Assembly (NCBI RefSeq): GCF_030813695.1
Contig: NZ_JAUSVA010000002.1
Coordinates: 4,650,001 to 4,714,000 of the forward strand
Source: Kitasatospora herbaricolor
GTDB lineage: Bacteria > Actinomycetota > Actinomycetes > Streptomycetales > Streptomycetaceae
Reading direction: 5' to 3'
DNA: 64,000 nt
Numbering within the stretch: position 1 is the first letter of the stretch; each line of letters opens with the position of its first letter. Under the pieces are notes generated by a model. That model was given only the letters and a program-made list of their open reading frames with translations. It was not told the DNA's origin and made no database searches. Position numbers and translations under genes: made by a program. Positions 16,623 to 25,065 of the stretch are shown in pieces.

Positions 16623-17534
16623 CTAGTCGTCCTCGACGATCTCACCCTCGACGATCTCGCCGAGCTCCCGGGCCACGTTGGCCGTCGCGCCGTGCTCCAG
16701 GATCGCGGGCAGGGTCAGCTCCGCGTACCGCTCGTTCATGGCCGCGACCAGGGCCTCCGGGTCGGTCGGGTGCTCGCGCAGCCGGTTGTCGAAGTCCCGC
16801 AGGTACTCGCCGGTGAAGGCCAGCACCTCGGCGGCGTCGTCCCCGCGGTCGGGCGCCCGGTGGCCGGCGATCACCCGCTCGACGCCGAGTTCGGCGATCC
16901 GGCCGAGGTTGCGCCGCCACTGCGCCCGCTGCTCGGGGGTGGTGTCGGCGGTCCAGACGTGGGTGCCGTTGTAGGCGAAGTCGCCGGCGATCACCGTGCG
17001 GATGCTCGGCACGTGCACCACCGTGGAGCCCTCGCAGTCGCCCTGGCCGAGCAGCAGCACCGGGATCAGCTGGCGGTCGACCATCAGCGGCTGCGGGAGC
17101 AGCTGCGCGGGCACCAGCGGGTGGTCAGGGATGTCGTCCCCGTACACCGGCTTCCACTGGGCGACCTTGGCGGCGGCCGTGCGCAGGATGCCCTCCACCA
17201 CGGGCGGCGCGGCCAGCAGCTGCGCCTCGGGGAAGAGCCGCAGCACCTCCTCCGCGCCGAAGTAGTGGTCGGGGTGCTGGTGGGTGATCACGATGGCGAG
17301 CAGCCGGCGGCCCTTGCCGGCCACCCATTCCGCGAGCTCCCGGCCGGCGCTGCGGGTGAGCTGGGCGTCCACCAGGATCGCGCTCTGCTCGCCGAGGATC
17401 AGCGTGGAGGTGGCGAAGAAGGCCGATTCGGGGCCGGTGAAGACGGCGATCTCCAACGGGCGGACGTCCGGGGCCCCCGTGCGGCGGGCCGTCGGATCCG
17501 GTCCGGCGCTCTCCTCGGGCGGCGACGACGTCAC
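16623..17534 (-). CDS. MBL-fold metallo-hydrolase
   Basis: A 303-aa metallo-beta-lactamase-fold protein. The metal motif is THQHPDHYFG (H85, H87, D89, H90), followed by further ligands near IAGDFAYNG and ERVIAGHRAPD. The fold is that of the large family including glyoxalase II, lactonases and quorum-quenching enzymes; the substrate is not predictable. The C-terminus is acidic (EIVEGEIVEDD). GTG 17534 is chosen because CAGGAG stands 5 nt upstream; starts further upstream add only unconserved Pro-rich sequence. Confidence 0.85.
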   Translation of the reverse strand: MTSSPPEESAGPDPTARRTGAPDVRPLEIAVFTGPESAFFATSTLILGEQSAILVDAQLTRSAGRELAEWVAGKGRRLLAIVITHQHPDHYFGAEEVLRLFPEAQLLAAPPVVEGILRTAAAKVAQWKPVYGDDIPDHPLVPAQLLPQPLMVDRQLIPVLLLGQGDCEGSTVVHVPSIRTVIAGDFAYNGTHVWTADTTPEQRAQWRRNLGRIAELGVERVIAGHRAPDRGDDAAEVLAFTGEYLRDFDNRLREHPTDPEALVAAMNERYAELTLPAILEHGATANVARELGEIVEGEIVEDD

Positions 17535-17735
17535 TTCTGCTCCTGGCGGTCGGTCGGGGCCGGAGCCGGGTCGTCCCGGCCCGGCCATGTCTGGACCAGC
17601 ATGGGAGCAAGCCCCGGCGTTTGGCGGTTAGGCGCGCCCGGCGGGGTCGCAGGCCCCACCACGGGCGCCCCACCGGCCGCGGCCGCGCCGGGGCGGGCCG
17701 TCCGACGCCGGGCCCGCGCCGGCCCCCCGGGCGCT

Positions 17736-18371
17736 TCAGGCGACCGGCGCCTTGGCCTTGAGCTCGGCCTCCTCCAGGGCCTGGGCCTTGGACGCCCGGG
17801 CGTGCTCCACGAAGGCCGCCAGCTCGGGCTGGGTCGGGGCCAGGGTGAACTCGGGAACGATGAAGTCCACCTGCAGGCCGAGCATGCCGGTGAGCACCTT
17901 CTCCAGGTAGGTGGTGACGAACTCGAAGCCCTCCCGCGGGCTTCCGGGCCCGTACGAGCCGCCGCGCGAGGCGACCACGGTGACGGGCGTGCCGGCCGCG
18001 GAGGGCTCGGCGCCGCCGGTGCGACCGATCACGATCACCTGGTCGAGCCAGGCCTTGAGGGTGGACGGGATCGTGAAGTTGTACATCGGGGTGCCGATGA
18101 CCACCGCGTCCGCCTGCTCCAGCTCGGCGGCCAGCTGCTCCCGCAGGGCCAGTGCGGCCTGCTGCTCGGGGGTGCGGTCCCCGGCCGGGACGAAGGGGGC
18201 GGTGACGGCGTGGGCGTCCAGGTGCGGCAGCGGGGCGGCGGCCAGGTCGCGGTAGACCACGGTGCCCTCCGGGTGCTGGGCGAGCCAGGCCTCGCGGAAG
18301 ACCGCCGAGACCTCCCGGGAGACGGAGCCGTCGGCGAGGGCGGACGAGTCGATGTGCAGCAGGGTGGGCAT
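17736..18371 (-). CDS. azoR: FMN-dependent NADH-azoreductase
   Basis: Flavodoxin-fold NADH:quinone/azo reductase (211 aa), probably a two-electron quinone reductase protecting against electrophiles. Seen: LLHIDSSALADGSVSREV (FMN phosphate loop region), GTPMYNFTIPSTLKAWLDQV in pieces (flavin-binding loop) and VVASRGGSYGPGS. Strong GGAGGT 6 nt before ATG 18371. Divergent from an HxlR-family regulator with a compact shared control region, so substrate-responsive repression by that regulator is likely. Confidence 0.9.
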   Translation of the reverse strand: MPTLLHIDSSALADGSVSREVSAVFREAWLAQHPEGTVVYRDLAAAPLPHLDAHAVTAPFVPAGDRTPEQQAALALREQLAAELEQADAVVIGTPMYNFTIPSTLKAWLDQVIVIGRTGGAEPSAAGTPVTVVASRGGSYGPGSPREGFEFVTTYLEKVLTGMLGLQVDFIVPEFTLAPTQPELAAFVEHARASKAQALEEAELKAKAPVA

Positions 18372-18393
18372 GACAGACCTCCGATTAATAAGG

Positions 18394-18441
18394 AGCTGAC
18401 CTTTTGTCGGCAGCTGCGCTTAACGTAGCAGCTTACTTTTC
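18394..18441. promoter_or_regulatory. direct repeats in the azoR/hxlR control region
   Basis: AGCTGACCTTTTG (18394-18406) and AGCTTACTTTTC (18430-18441) form a direct repeat 36 bp apart between the two divergent starts. This AT-richer stretch is the natural operator candidate for the HxlR protein. Confidence 0.5.
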
Positions 18442-18470
18442 TATAGTCACTAGCGGGCGGCCGGTACCCT
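18420..18470 (+). promoter_or_regulatory. candidate promoters of the hxlR gene
   Basis: TTAACG (18420-18425), 16 nt, TATAGT (18442-18447) is a reasonable housekeeping promoter. In addition TACCCT (18465-18470) ends 6 nt before the ATG at 18477, compatible with a leaderless transcript. The sequence alone does not decide between them. Confidence 0.5.
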
Positions 18471-18476
18471 GTATCC

Positions 18477-18842
18477 ATGGCCGCGCAGGAGGTACCGACG
18501 AGCACGACCGAGCCCTGTCAGAGCGTGGGCCTCGCCATCACCCGTGCCTTCGAACTGCTCGGCAAGCGCTGGACCGGACTGGTCGTCGCGGTGCTGGACG
18601 AACACGGGCCCAGCTACTTCTCCGAGCTGCGCCGGGCCATCCCCGGCATCAGCGAGCGGATGCTCTCCGACCGGCTCACCGAACTCGCCGACGCCGGTCT
18701 CGTGCTCCGCCAGGTCGACGAAGGCCCGCCGCTGCGGGTCAGCTACCGCCTCACCGACTCCGGCGCGGCGCTGCGCCCCGCCCTGGGCGAACTCGCCCGC
18801 TGGGCCGAGCTGCACCTCTGCCCCGGCCGCCCGACCTGCTGA
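18477..18842 (+). CDS. HxlR-family winged-helix regulator
   Basis: A 121-aa MarR/DUF24-like regulator. The conserved signature is present: AITRAFELLGKRWTGLVVAVL, FSELRRAIPGISERMLSDRL (recognition helix) and a beta wing around RVSYRLTDSG. One cysteine near the N-terminus (EPCQSVG, about residue 14) is at the position used for thiol sensing by HypR/YodB-type members; further Cys residues are at the C-terminus. Divergent from azoR, so it probably represses azoR until quinones or diamide-like oxidants modify it. Confidence 0.87.
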   Translation: MAAQEVPTSTTEPCQSVGLAITRAFELLGKRWTGLVVAVLDEHGPSYFSELRRAIPGISERMLSDRLTELADAGLVLRQVDEGPPLRVSYRLTDSGAALRPALGELARWAELHLCPGRPTC

Positions 18843-18915
18843 TCTGCTGATCTGCCGACCGCAGGCCCCCGGATGTGCCGGTCAGGGGCCGGCCGCGCGC
18901 GCCGCGAACGCAGAA

Positions 18916-18945
18916 CAGCACCCGGACCAGGCGGTCCGGGTGCTG
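18916..18945. terminator. bidirectional terminator hairpin
   Basis: A perfect 13-bp stem (18916-18928 with 18933-18945, 4-nt loop) sits between the convergent hxlR and ppm1 genes. Confidence 0.8.
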
Positions 18946-18970
18946 CGACGTGCGAGGGAGGGTGGCAGGC

Positions 18971-19750
18971 CTACTCGGCCCGGCCGGCGCCGTTCTTCTT
19001 GCCGGTGATCCGGTCGAAGCGGTCGGTCAGGCCCCAGGAGGTGACCCGCCACAGGGCCTCCAGGACGATGCTCCGGCTCATCTTGGACGCGCCGAGCTCC
19101 CGCTCGACGAAGGTGATCGGCACCTCGGCGACCTTGAAGCCGGCCTTCACCGTGCGCCACGCCAGGTCGACCTGGAAGCAGTACCCGGCCGAGGCGACCT
19201 CGTCCATGCCCAGCCCGAGCAGCGTCTCCTTGCGGAACGCCCGGTAGCCGCCGGTCACGTCGCGGATCGGCACACCCAGCATCAGGCGCGAGTACGTGGA
19301 GCCGCCGCGCGAGAGGAGCAGGCGCGACTTCGGCCAGTTCACCACCCGGCCGCCCGGCACCCAGCGCGAACCCAGCACCAGGTCGGCGCCGCGCAGCGCG
19401 GTCAGCAGCCGGTCGAGCTCCTCGGGGCGGTGCGAGCCGTCGGCGTCCATCTCCACCAGCACGTCGTAGCCGTGGTCGATGCCCCAGCGGAACCCCGCCA
19501 GGTACGCCGCGCCCAGGCCTTCCTTGCCCTTGCGGTGCAGCACCTGCACCTGCGGGTCCGCGGCGGCCAGCTTGTCGGCGATGTCACCGGTGCCGTCGGG
19601 GCTGTTGTCGTCCGCCACCAGCACGTGGACCTCGGGCACGGCCGCCCGGACCCGACCGACGATCAGCTCGACGTTCTCGGCCTCGTTGAACGTCGGGATG
19701 ATCACCAGCACCTTGCCGAGATCAGCAAAAGTCTGCTGGGTCGCGGTCAC
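18971..19750 (-). CDS. ppm1: polyprenol monophosphomannose synthase (GT2)
   Basis: Transfers mannose from GDP-Man to polyprenyl phosphate, giving the donor for extracytoplasmic mannosylation of proteins and glycolipids. The 259-aa GT2 domain shows VLVIIPTFNEAENV, ADDNSPDGTGD, the metal motif DADGSHRPEEL and GSRWVPGGRVVNWP, as in Dpm1/Ppm1. No acyltransferase domain is fused, as usual in Streptomyces. GTG 19750 is preceded by GAGAGG; a longer reading adds unconserved residues. Next to the divergent manA, which supplies mannose-6-phosphate for GDP-mannose. Confidence 0.9.
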   Translation of the reverse strand: MTATQQTFADLGKVLVIIPTFNEAENVELIVGRVRAAVPEVHVLVADDNSPDGTGDIADKLAAADPQVQVLHRKGKEGLGAAYLAGFRWGIDHGYDVLVEMDADGSHRPEELDRLLTALRGADLVLGSRWVPGGRVVNWPKSRLLLSRGGSTYSRLMLGVPIRDVTGGYRAFRKETLLGLGMDEVASAGYCFQVDLAWRTVKAGFKVAEVPITFVERELGASKMSRSIVLEALWRVTSWGLTDRFDRITGKKNGAGRAE

Positions 19751-20065
19751 GTGCAAGCCTCTCGAGCGATGGGGGCGGGGAACGCCGCCCGTACCCGCAT
19801 CAACGATGCAGGACCTTCCGGACGGCCCGCGGAGACAGAAAGTCTTGAGAACCGGCATCCTATACCGCACCCGGAGGGCCACTCCCCGCGCGGTCCGCGA
19901 AGGCGGTCCGCACACGCATGGCCACCCCGGCCGGACGGCTTGCCAAGCCGTACGACCAGTCGGCTAGGGTCGACTCCCAGCCTCTGCCAGGATTGACCGC
20001 GCCCGCAGGGCCACCTCCCGGCGATCCGGCGCCCACCTCAGTGCCGAAGGAGTAGGACCGCGCGC
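19751..20065. promoter_or_regulatory. divergent ppm1/manA intergenic region with a manA promoter
   Basis: A 315-nt gap. The best element is TTGCCA (19940-19945), 19 nt, TAGGGT (19965-19970), predicting a start about 90 nt before manA. No other gene or repeat is seen. Confidence 0.55.
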
Positions 20066-21265
20066 ATGGACCGGCTCGTCAACACCGTCCGCCCGTACGC
20101 CTGGGGCTCGGTCACCGCGATCCCCGAACTGCTCGGGCAGGAGCCCACCGGCAGCCCGCAGGCCGAGCTGTGGATGGGCGCCCACCCCGGTGCCCCCTCC
20201 CGCACCGACCGGGGCGACGGACCGCGGCCGCTCGACGAGCTGATCGCCGCCGACCCGCAGGGCGAACTCGGCGCGGACACGGTGGCCCGGTTCGGCAACG
20301 GACTGCCCTTCCTCTTCAAGGTGCTGGCCGCGGGCATCCCGCTCTCCATCCAGGCCCACCCCACGCTCGACCAGGCCCGCGCCGGGTTCGCCGCCGAGGA
20401 GGCCCTCGGCATCCCGGTCGACGCCCCGCACCGCAACTACCGCGACGCCAACCACAAGCCCGAACTCATCTGTGCACTCGACGAGTTCGACGGCCTCTGC
20501 GGGTTCCGCCGCCCCGCCGACGCGGCCGCCCTGATGGCCGCGCTGGAGGTTCCCGCCCTCACCCCCCTGATCGGCCTGCTGCGGCGCGGCCCCGAGCCCA
20601 CCGCGCTGCGCGAGGCCCTGGCGCACATCCTGACCATGGCCCCGGACACCGCCGAGGGCATCGTCAGGCAGAGCGCCGAGGCCGTCGACAAGGCCGCCGC
20701 CGGCGACCCCGACGGCCCCTACGCGCCGTACGCGCTGATCACCCGGACCTTCCCCGGCGACATCGGCCTGCTCGCCGGCATGCTGCTCAACCACGTCCGG
20801 CTGCAGCCCGGCGAGGCCCTCTACCTCGGCGCCGGCGTCCCGCACGGCTACCTGTACGGCACCGCCGTGGAGCTGATGGCCAACTCGGACAACGTGCTGC
20901 GGGCCGGCCTCACCCCCAAGCACATCGACGTCCCGGAGCTGATGAAGGTGGTCGGCTTCACCCCCGCCGACCCCGACGTCCTGCGGCCCGTTCCGGTGCC
21001 CGGCACACCCGGCGAGGAGCTGTACCCCGTCCCGATCGACGAGTTCCGGCTCTCCCGCTTCCTGCTCGGCGAGCAGGAACGGCGGATCGACGGCCGCGCC
21101 CCGCAGATCCTGCTCTGCACCGAGGGCACGGCCCGGCTCACCGCCGCCGACGGAGAAACCCTGGACCTCGCCCGCGGCGAGTCCGCGTTCCTCCCGGCCA
21201 CCGGCACCGACACGACCCTCACCGGGCCGGGTGCCACCGTCTTCCGGGCCACCGTCACGCTCTGA
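20066..21265 (+). CDS. manA: mannose-6-phosphate isomerase, class I
   Basis: Interconverts fructose-6-P and mannose-6-P, the entry to GDP-mannose. The 399-aa type I PMI has the N-terminal NTVRPYAWGS, the zinc-site region with QAHPTLDQARAGF and HKPELICALDEFDGLCGF in pieces, and the active-site loop YLGAGVPHGYLYG; the C-terminal cupin ends with GESAFLPATG. GAAGGAG precedes ATG 20066. Divergent from ppm1; together they make the mannosyl donor used by membrane GT enzymes such as the GT87 gene near 36 kb. Confidence 0.92.
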   Translation: MDRLVNTVRPYAWGSVTAIPELLGQEPTGSPQAELWMGAHPGAPSRTDRGDGPRPLDELIAADPQGELGADTVARFGNGLPFLFKVLAAGIPLSIQAHPTLDQARAGFAAEEALGIPVDAPHRNYRDANHKPELICALDEFDGLCGFRRPADAAALMAALEVPALTPLIGLLRRGPEPTALREALAHILTMAPDTAEGIVRQSAEAVDKAAAGDPDGPYAPYALITRTFPGDIGLLAGMLLNHVRLQPGEALYLGAGVPHGYLYGTAVELMANSDNVLRAGLTPKHIDVPELMKVVGFTPADPDVLRPVPVPGTPGEELYPVPIDEFRLSRFLLGEQERRIDGRAPQILLCTEGTARLTAADGETLDLARGESAFLPATGTDTTLTGPGATVFRATVTL

Positions 21266-21359
21266 GGCCGCGGCGCCGCCCGTGCGGCCCCCGCCCTTCC
21301 CGACCGGCGGTGCTGAGGCCTCGTCAGACCTGCGCCCCGGGGCCCGGGGCGGCCCGTGG

Positions 21360-21365
21360 CAGGAT
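21360..21365 (+). promoter_or_regulatory. candidate leaderless -10 box
   Basis: CAGGAT ends 6 nt before the GTG at 21372, the spacing of other leaderless genes in this window. No convincing -35 was found. Confidence 0.4.
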
Positions 21366-21371
21366 CGAACG

Positions 21372-21953
21372 GTGACCACCACGCCGGACACCCGCCGCCC
21401 CGGGCGCCTGCGCCGCCTCGCGCCGCTGCTCGCGGCCGGCGCACTGCTCAGCGCTTGCGGCACCGTACCGGCTACGGCCCCCGCGGCCGCGCCCGGCCGC
21501 GCCGACTGCCCCGACCCCGGCGTCGCCATCACGTCCGGGCCCGCCGACGCCGCCATGGGGCTGCGCGTCCTGACCATCGAGATGGTCAACTGCGGCATCC
21601 ACCGCTACACCGTCACGGGGTACCCCACCGTCGAGGTCCTGGACGACGAACACCGGCCGCTCGGTGTCAAGGTCGAGAGCGGCTCCTCCGCCTACGGCGC
21701 GGTCGGGGGCCTCGACGCCACGCCCGTCCAGGTCACCCTGCTGCCCGGCGAACGGGCGACGAGCCTGCTGGCCTGGCGGAACACCCTGGTCGGCCCGGTC
21801 CTGCCGACACCGCTCACCGCCGGCACCGGCACCCACCTGGCCATCGGCCCCACCGCCGACCGGCCCCCGCAGACCGTGACGCCCGACCACCCGCTCGACT
21901 TCGGCGACGCCGTCGCGCCGGCCGTGGCGCCCTGGACCAGGGCCGCCCGGTAG
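21372..21953 (+). CDS. DUF4232-type secreted lipoprotein
   Basis: A 193-aa lipoprotein. The signal has an Arg-rich start (TRRPGRLRRL), a hydrophobic core and the lipobox LLSAC with Cys29 as the lipidated residue. The mature part has the conserved pattern of DUF4232 proteins: paired cysteines (ADCPDP and VNCGIHRYTVTGYPTVEV), a Gly/Ala/Tyr loop (SSAYGAVGG) and a C-terminal beta-strand set. Function unknown; exported and membrane-anchored. The start is taken at the signal peptide. Confidence 0.8.
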   Translation: MTTTPDTRRPGRLRRLAPLLAAGALLSACGTVPATAPAAAPGRADCPDPGVAITSGPADAAMGLRVLTIEMVNCGIHRYTVTGYPTVEVLDDEHRPLGVKVESGSSAYGAVGGLDATPVQVTLLPGERATSLLAWRNTLVGPVLPTPLTAGTGTHLAIGPTADRPPQTVTPDHPLDFGDAVAPAVAPWTRAAR

Positions 21954-22292
21954 CGGCCGGCCGCCGTGGCCGCCGGATCGCCGCGCCGCATCGGCGCCCC
22001 TGCCGCACCGCATCCGATTGTTGCGGCAATGCGAAGCGAATGCCCTTACCGGCAGGTCCGCACGGCCGACGACGGCATTCCGGTACCCGAAGCCGGAAGG
22101 GGGCGCCCGGCGAGCGCAACGGATTCCGTCGGCCCGCGACGGACCCCCACCCGACCGGCGCAGAATTCCGGCGTTCCGGACGGCCCGGAAGGAATCCGGA
22201 GAACCGGGCAAAAACGAAACCCGGAATTCCGGGGCGGCATGGCACGCCGCCGCGGAACTCCGGGCTCGTCGGAACGATTTACCGCAGATGCG
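21954..22292. other. non-coding gap with small palindromes, lower GC
   Basis: 339 nt between two convergent genes. GC drops compared with the neighbours. It holds a 12-bp palindrome CCGGAATTCCGG (22221-22232), other GAATTCCGG pieces near 22160, and a 6-bp stem GGCGGC/GCCGCC (22233-22251). These could act as weak termination signals. No credible ORF. Confidence 0.5.
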
Positions 22293-23960
22293 TCAGTCGG
22301 TGGTGTAGAACCCGAAGAGGTCCACGATCAGGTCGGCGTTGCCGTCACTGACGTTCCAGAAGTCGATGACGCCGGTGGACCCGCTGCTCGCCTGGACCAG
22401 GTTCGGAACGGTCTGGGCCCGCTGCCAGTTGAGCACCGAACCGGGCTGCCGGTTCGGCACGTAGGCAGTCCCGTTGAGGTACGAGTCCCAGCTGTTCGGG
22501 TCCGGGGTGACCGCGAGGAAGCCCACGCCGGTGGTGTTCGTCACGGTGGTGTTGAGCACGAAGCCCGTGACGGTCGGCAGGTCCTTGCCCAGCGGGACGG
22601 GGTAGTACTGGCTCCGCAGCAGCGGGCCCTCGGCCTCTTCCCGGGTGTCGATCAGACGGACCGGGGAGGCCGGCAGGTAGGCGCTCCGGCTCGCGCCGCT
22701 GTAGTAGCCGACCACGTCCACGATCACGTCGGCCGGCTGCCAGCCGCCGTTCTTGATCTGGATCCTGCCGTCGGCGCCGACCGGCGCGATCACGGAGTTG
22801 GCGACCGTCTGGTTCGCCACGAAGTTGACGTTGGACGCCGTCGGAGCCGTCTGGCCGCCGGGGTAGACCGTCAGGAAGCCCGCACTGCGCGGGTTGGTGA
22901 CCGTCACGTTCAGCGCCACCGAGGTGACACCGGAGACGGGCAGCTGACCGCCCGCACCGCCGGCGATCTGCAGGGAGAACGAGGCGCCCGCGCCGAGCTG
23001 CGCCGCCGACGACACACCGGTGCCGTCCCGGGTGTCCGCGATGCGGGTCGAGGCCAGCGAGGTGTAGCCGCTGGTCGAGCTGGAGCTGAAGTACCCGGCC
23101 ACGTCGGCGATCAGGTCGACGCTGCCCCAGCCGCCGTTGTACAGGTCGACGTAGCCGTTCGCGCCGACCGGCACGATCACCAGGTTCGGCACGGTCTGGC
23201 CGGCGTTGAAGTTCAGGTTCGACGTGGTCGGCAGGGTGGTGCCCTCGCCGTACGCCGTGATGTGACCGGCCGTCGTGGCGTTGGTGACCGTCACGTTGAG
23301 GGCCACCGCGGTCACGCCGACGGGGATGCCGCCGTTGCCACCGATCTGCACCCGGGCGTTGGTGTACGGCTGCACCCCGCTGCCGCGGGTGTCCAGCAGA
23401 CGGGTCGGGCCGTACGGGGTGTACAGCGAGCCGTACGTGGTCACCGTCATCTTGTTGACGACCTGGTTGGCCGACTCGTCGGTGGCCGTCACCGTGATGG
23501 TGTAGGTGCCGAGCTTGGCGTACGAGTGCGTGGACTTGTCCTGGCTGCCGCCGGTGGACTTCGTCGTGCTCGTCTGCCCGTCGCCCCAGTCGACCACCGT
23601 GGTGACCGGCACGTCGGCGCTCTTCACCTCGGGGGTGAGCGAGAAGCCGTACGCGCTGGTGCCCTGGGCGACCAGGCCGAGCGAGAGGTTCGGGTTGGCG
23701 GTGGAGTCCGCCGCGGCGTGGCTGCCGAAGGTACCGGCCTGGGCCTTCGAGTGGACCGCCTTGTCCGCCGGGCTGGTGACGGTCGGGAAGTTCACGGACT
23801 TGGCCGCGGACAGCTCGGCCCCAACCGCGCGCTGGGCGCCGGCGGCTGCGGCGGGCGAGCCCGCCGCGGGGGACGAGCCGGCAGCGAAGGCCGCACTCGG
23901 TATCAGGGCGACACCGGCCGCGAATACAGCTGCGGCCGCTACGAGACGGGGATGAGGCAC
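22293..23960 (-). CDS. secreted PKD-domain protein with three surface repeats
   Basis: A 555-aa exported protein. Signal peptide 1-26 (hydrophobic core, AFA cleavage). After an Ala-rich region comes a PKD-like Ig domain (about 95-176; TVVDWGDGQT, HSYAKLGTYTITVTATD in pieces). Three homologous repeats of about 120 aa follow (about 178-300, 301-425, 426-555), each with RLxDTR, VALNVTVTN, a VPNLV/VANSV strand and a closing DLIADVAGYF-type motif. The third repeat is the most diverged. Such repeats occur in many streptomycete exported proteins; a carbohydrate or wall-binding role is likely but unproven. GTG 23960 is chosen as it starts the signal peptide; no strong Shine-Dalgarno. Confidence 0.75.
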   Translation of the reverse strand: MPHPRLVAAAAVFAAGVALIPSAAFAAGSSPAAGSPAAAAGAQRAVGAELSAAKSVNFPTVTSPADKAVHSKAQAGTFGSHAAADSTANPNLSLGLVAQGTSAYGFSLTPEVKSADVPVTTVVDWGDGQTSTTKSTGGSQDKSTHSYAKLGTYTITVTATDESANQVVNKMTVTTYGSLYTPYGPTRLLDTRGSGVQPYTNARVQIGGNGGIPVGVTAVALNVTVTNATTAGHITAYGEGTTLPTTSNLNFNAGQTVPNLVIVPVGANGYVDLYNGGWGSVDLIADVAGYFSSSSTSGYTSLASTRIADTRDGTGVSSAAQLGAGASFSLQIAGGAGGQLPVSGVTSVALNVTVTNPRSAGFLTVYPGGQTAPTASNVNFVANQTVANSVIAPVGADGRIQIKNGGWQPADVIVDVVGYYSGASRSAYLPASPVRLIDTREEAEGPLLRSQYYPVPLGKDLPTVTGFVLNTTVTNTTGVGFLAVTPDPNSWDSYLNGTAYVPNRQPGSVLNWQRAQTVPNLVQASSGSTGVIDFWNVSDGNADLIVDLFGFYTTD

Positions 23961-24346
23961 TGGCCACCAGTTCTCTTGAATACCGATCAGGACAGACAGG
24001 AGGCTCAGCGTACAGATCGTCGGCATTCCCAACAACGCAATTCCTGACGGCTTTGCCGGCCCCGTCCGCGACCCGGCCGCCCACCGTGCCAGAAATGCGG
24101 CAAAGGGGATCAATCAGCCTCCCATCATGGCCTTTCCGGGCGCTTCCACCTCGACCGGGAGGCGAATCCCCCGGGTAACGCAAGGGGAAGTCCGGGCGTC
24201 GGAATGCTGAAATCGGCCCGTGAGGGTCACCTCCCGCACCCCGTGTGGATCCGCCACGAACACACCGTCAGTGAATTGCGACCCACCGTCACCCGACCGG
24301 AGGCGGAAGCTCCCCGTTCGTGCTGTCCGGCCGCACGCCTCACCGG
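23961..24346. other. AT-richer non-coding gap
   Basis: 386 nt upstream of the PKD protein and downstream of the ArsR-like gene, both on the minus strand. The sequence is less GC-rich than the surroundings and codon bias is absent. It must hold the promoter of the PKD gene, but no clear -35/-10 pair or terminator was identified. A 78-codon open frame here (24114-24350) lacks codon bias and a ribosome binding site. Confidence 0.5.
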
Positions 24347-24922
24347 TCACCCTGGGCCCGGATCGCCCGCCTCGGCCGGAAGCAAGGGGAAGAGCCGGGT
24401 GACGACCGCGACCGGCCGGGCCCCGTCGGGGCGCGCCAAGGGGCGCTGCTCGCGGTCCTGGTAGGGGGCGAGGGCCCGCCGGACCGCGGCGGCGACCGTA
24501 CTCATCTCCCCGAGCGTCAGGTAGGCGACCGCACTGAACGCCTCGTCGTGGCGCCGGCCGGCCGGCTCCTGGTCCCGCCGGTCGAGCCAGCGTTGCCAGC
24601 TCTCGTCCTCCAGCCTCCGGGCCAGGTCCCCGAACTCCACCTGGTCCGGGTCGCCCGCGGGTGCCTGGTGCCGCAGCCGCCAGGGACGCGCCCGGCCTCC
24701 GCGGTGCGGGGCCTCCTCGACGTACCCGTACCGGGCGAGCTGCCGCAGGTGGAACGAGCAGAGCCCGGAGCTGTGACCGAGCCGCCCGGCCGCCTCGGTT
24801 GCCGTGACGGTACCGACCTCGGCGAGCAGGTCCAGCAGGGCGGTCCGGATCTCGTGCTCGGGCAGCCGGTCCGCGCCCGGATCGGCCGAGCCGGGCGCGG
24901 AGTTGACGTCTTCTTCAGCCAC
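24347..24922 (-). CDS. ArsR-like winged-helix regulator
   Basis: A 191-aa regulator. Winged HTH about residues 20-95: HEIRTALLDLLAEVGTVTATEAAGRLGH in pieces, recognition helix SSGLCSFHLRQLARYGYV, and a wing with PWRLRHQ. The C-terminal half (about 100-191) is helical without a known ligand motif. GTG 24922 is chosen because it begins the coherent protein; its codons overlap the first palindrome ACTTTGCAAAGT, so the protein would bind on top of its own translation start. Divergent from the deformylase gene, which is the obvious target. Confidence 0.75.
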   Translation of the reverse strand: MAEEDVNSAPGSADPGADRLPEHEIRTALLDLLAEVGTVTATEAAGRLGHSSGLCSFHLRQLARYGYVEEAPHRGGRARPWRLRHQAPAGDPDQVEFGDLARRLEDESWQRWLDRRDQEPAGRRHDEAFSAVAYLTLGEMSTVAAAVRRALAPYQDREQRPLARPDGARPVAVVTRLFPLLPAEAGDPGPG

Positions 24923-24948
24923 TTTGCAAAGTCTGCTACTTTGCAAAG
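24921..24948. promoter_or_regulatory. paired palindromic operator between arsR-like gene and def
   Basis: ACTTTGCAAAGT, a perfect 12-bp palindrome at 24921-24932, is followed by a second copy ACTTTGCAAAG at 24938-24948 (17-bp offset, about 1.6 turns). It overlaps the regulator's start codon and lies 120 nt upstream of def. A strong candidate for autoregulation and control of def. Confidence 0.7.
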
Positions 24949-24980
24949 CCACTGGCAAGCCACTGGCAAGCCGCCGGCAG
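24948..24980. repeat. 11-bp tandem repeat, three units
   Basis: GCCACTGGCAA at 24948 and 24959 is repeated exactly, followed by a diverged GCCGCCGGCAG at 24970. It abuts the palindromic operator and lies in the def leader. Confidence 0.75.
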
Positions 24981-25065
24981 GAGACCGGGGGACCCGACCG
25001 CGAGGCACCGGCCCGCACCTGCCGCGCCACGGCGCCCGCACGAAGCGAGAAGAGGGGGAGACGGC

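Noticed and set aside
24114..24350. 78-codon minus-strand frame
   Set aside because: No ribosome binding site, no codon bias and no recognisable sequence; it lies in an AT-richer gap.
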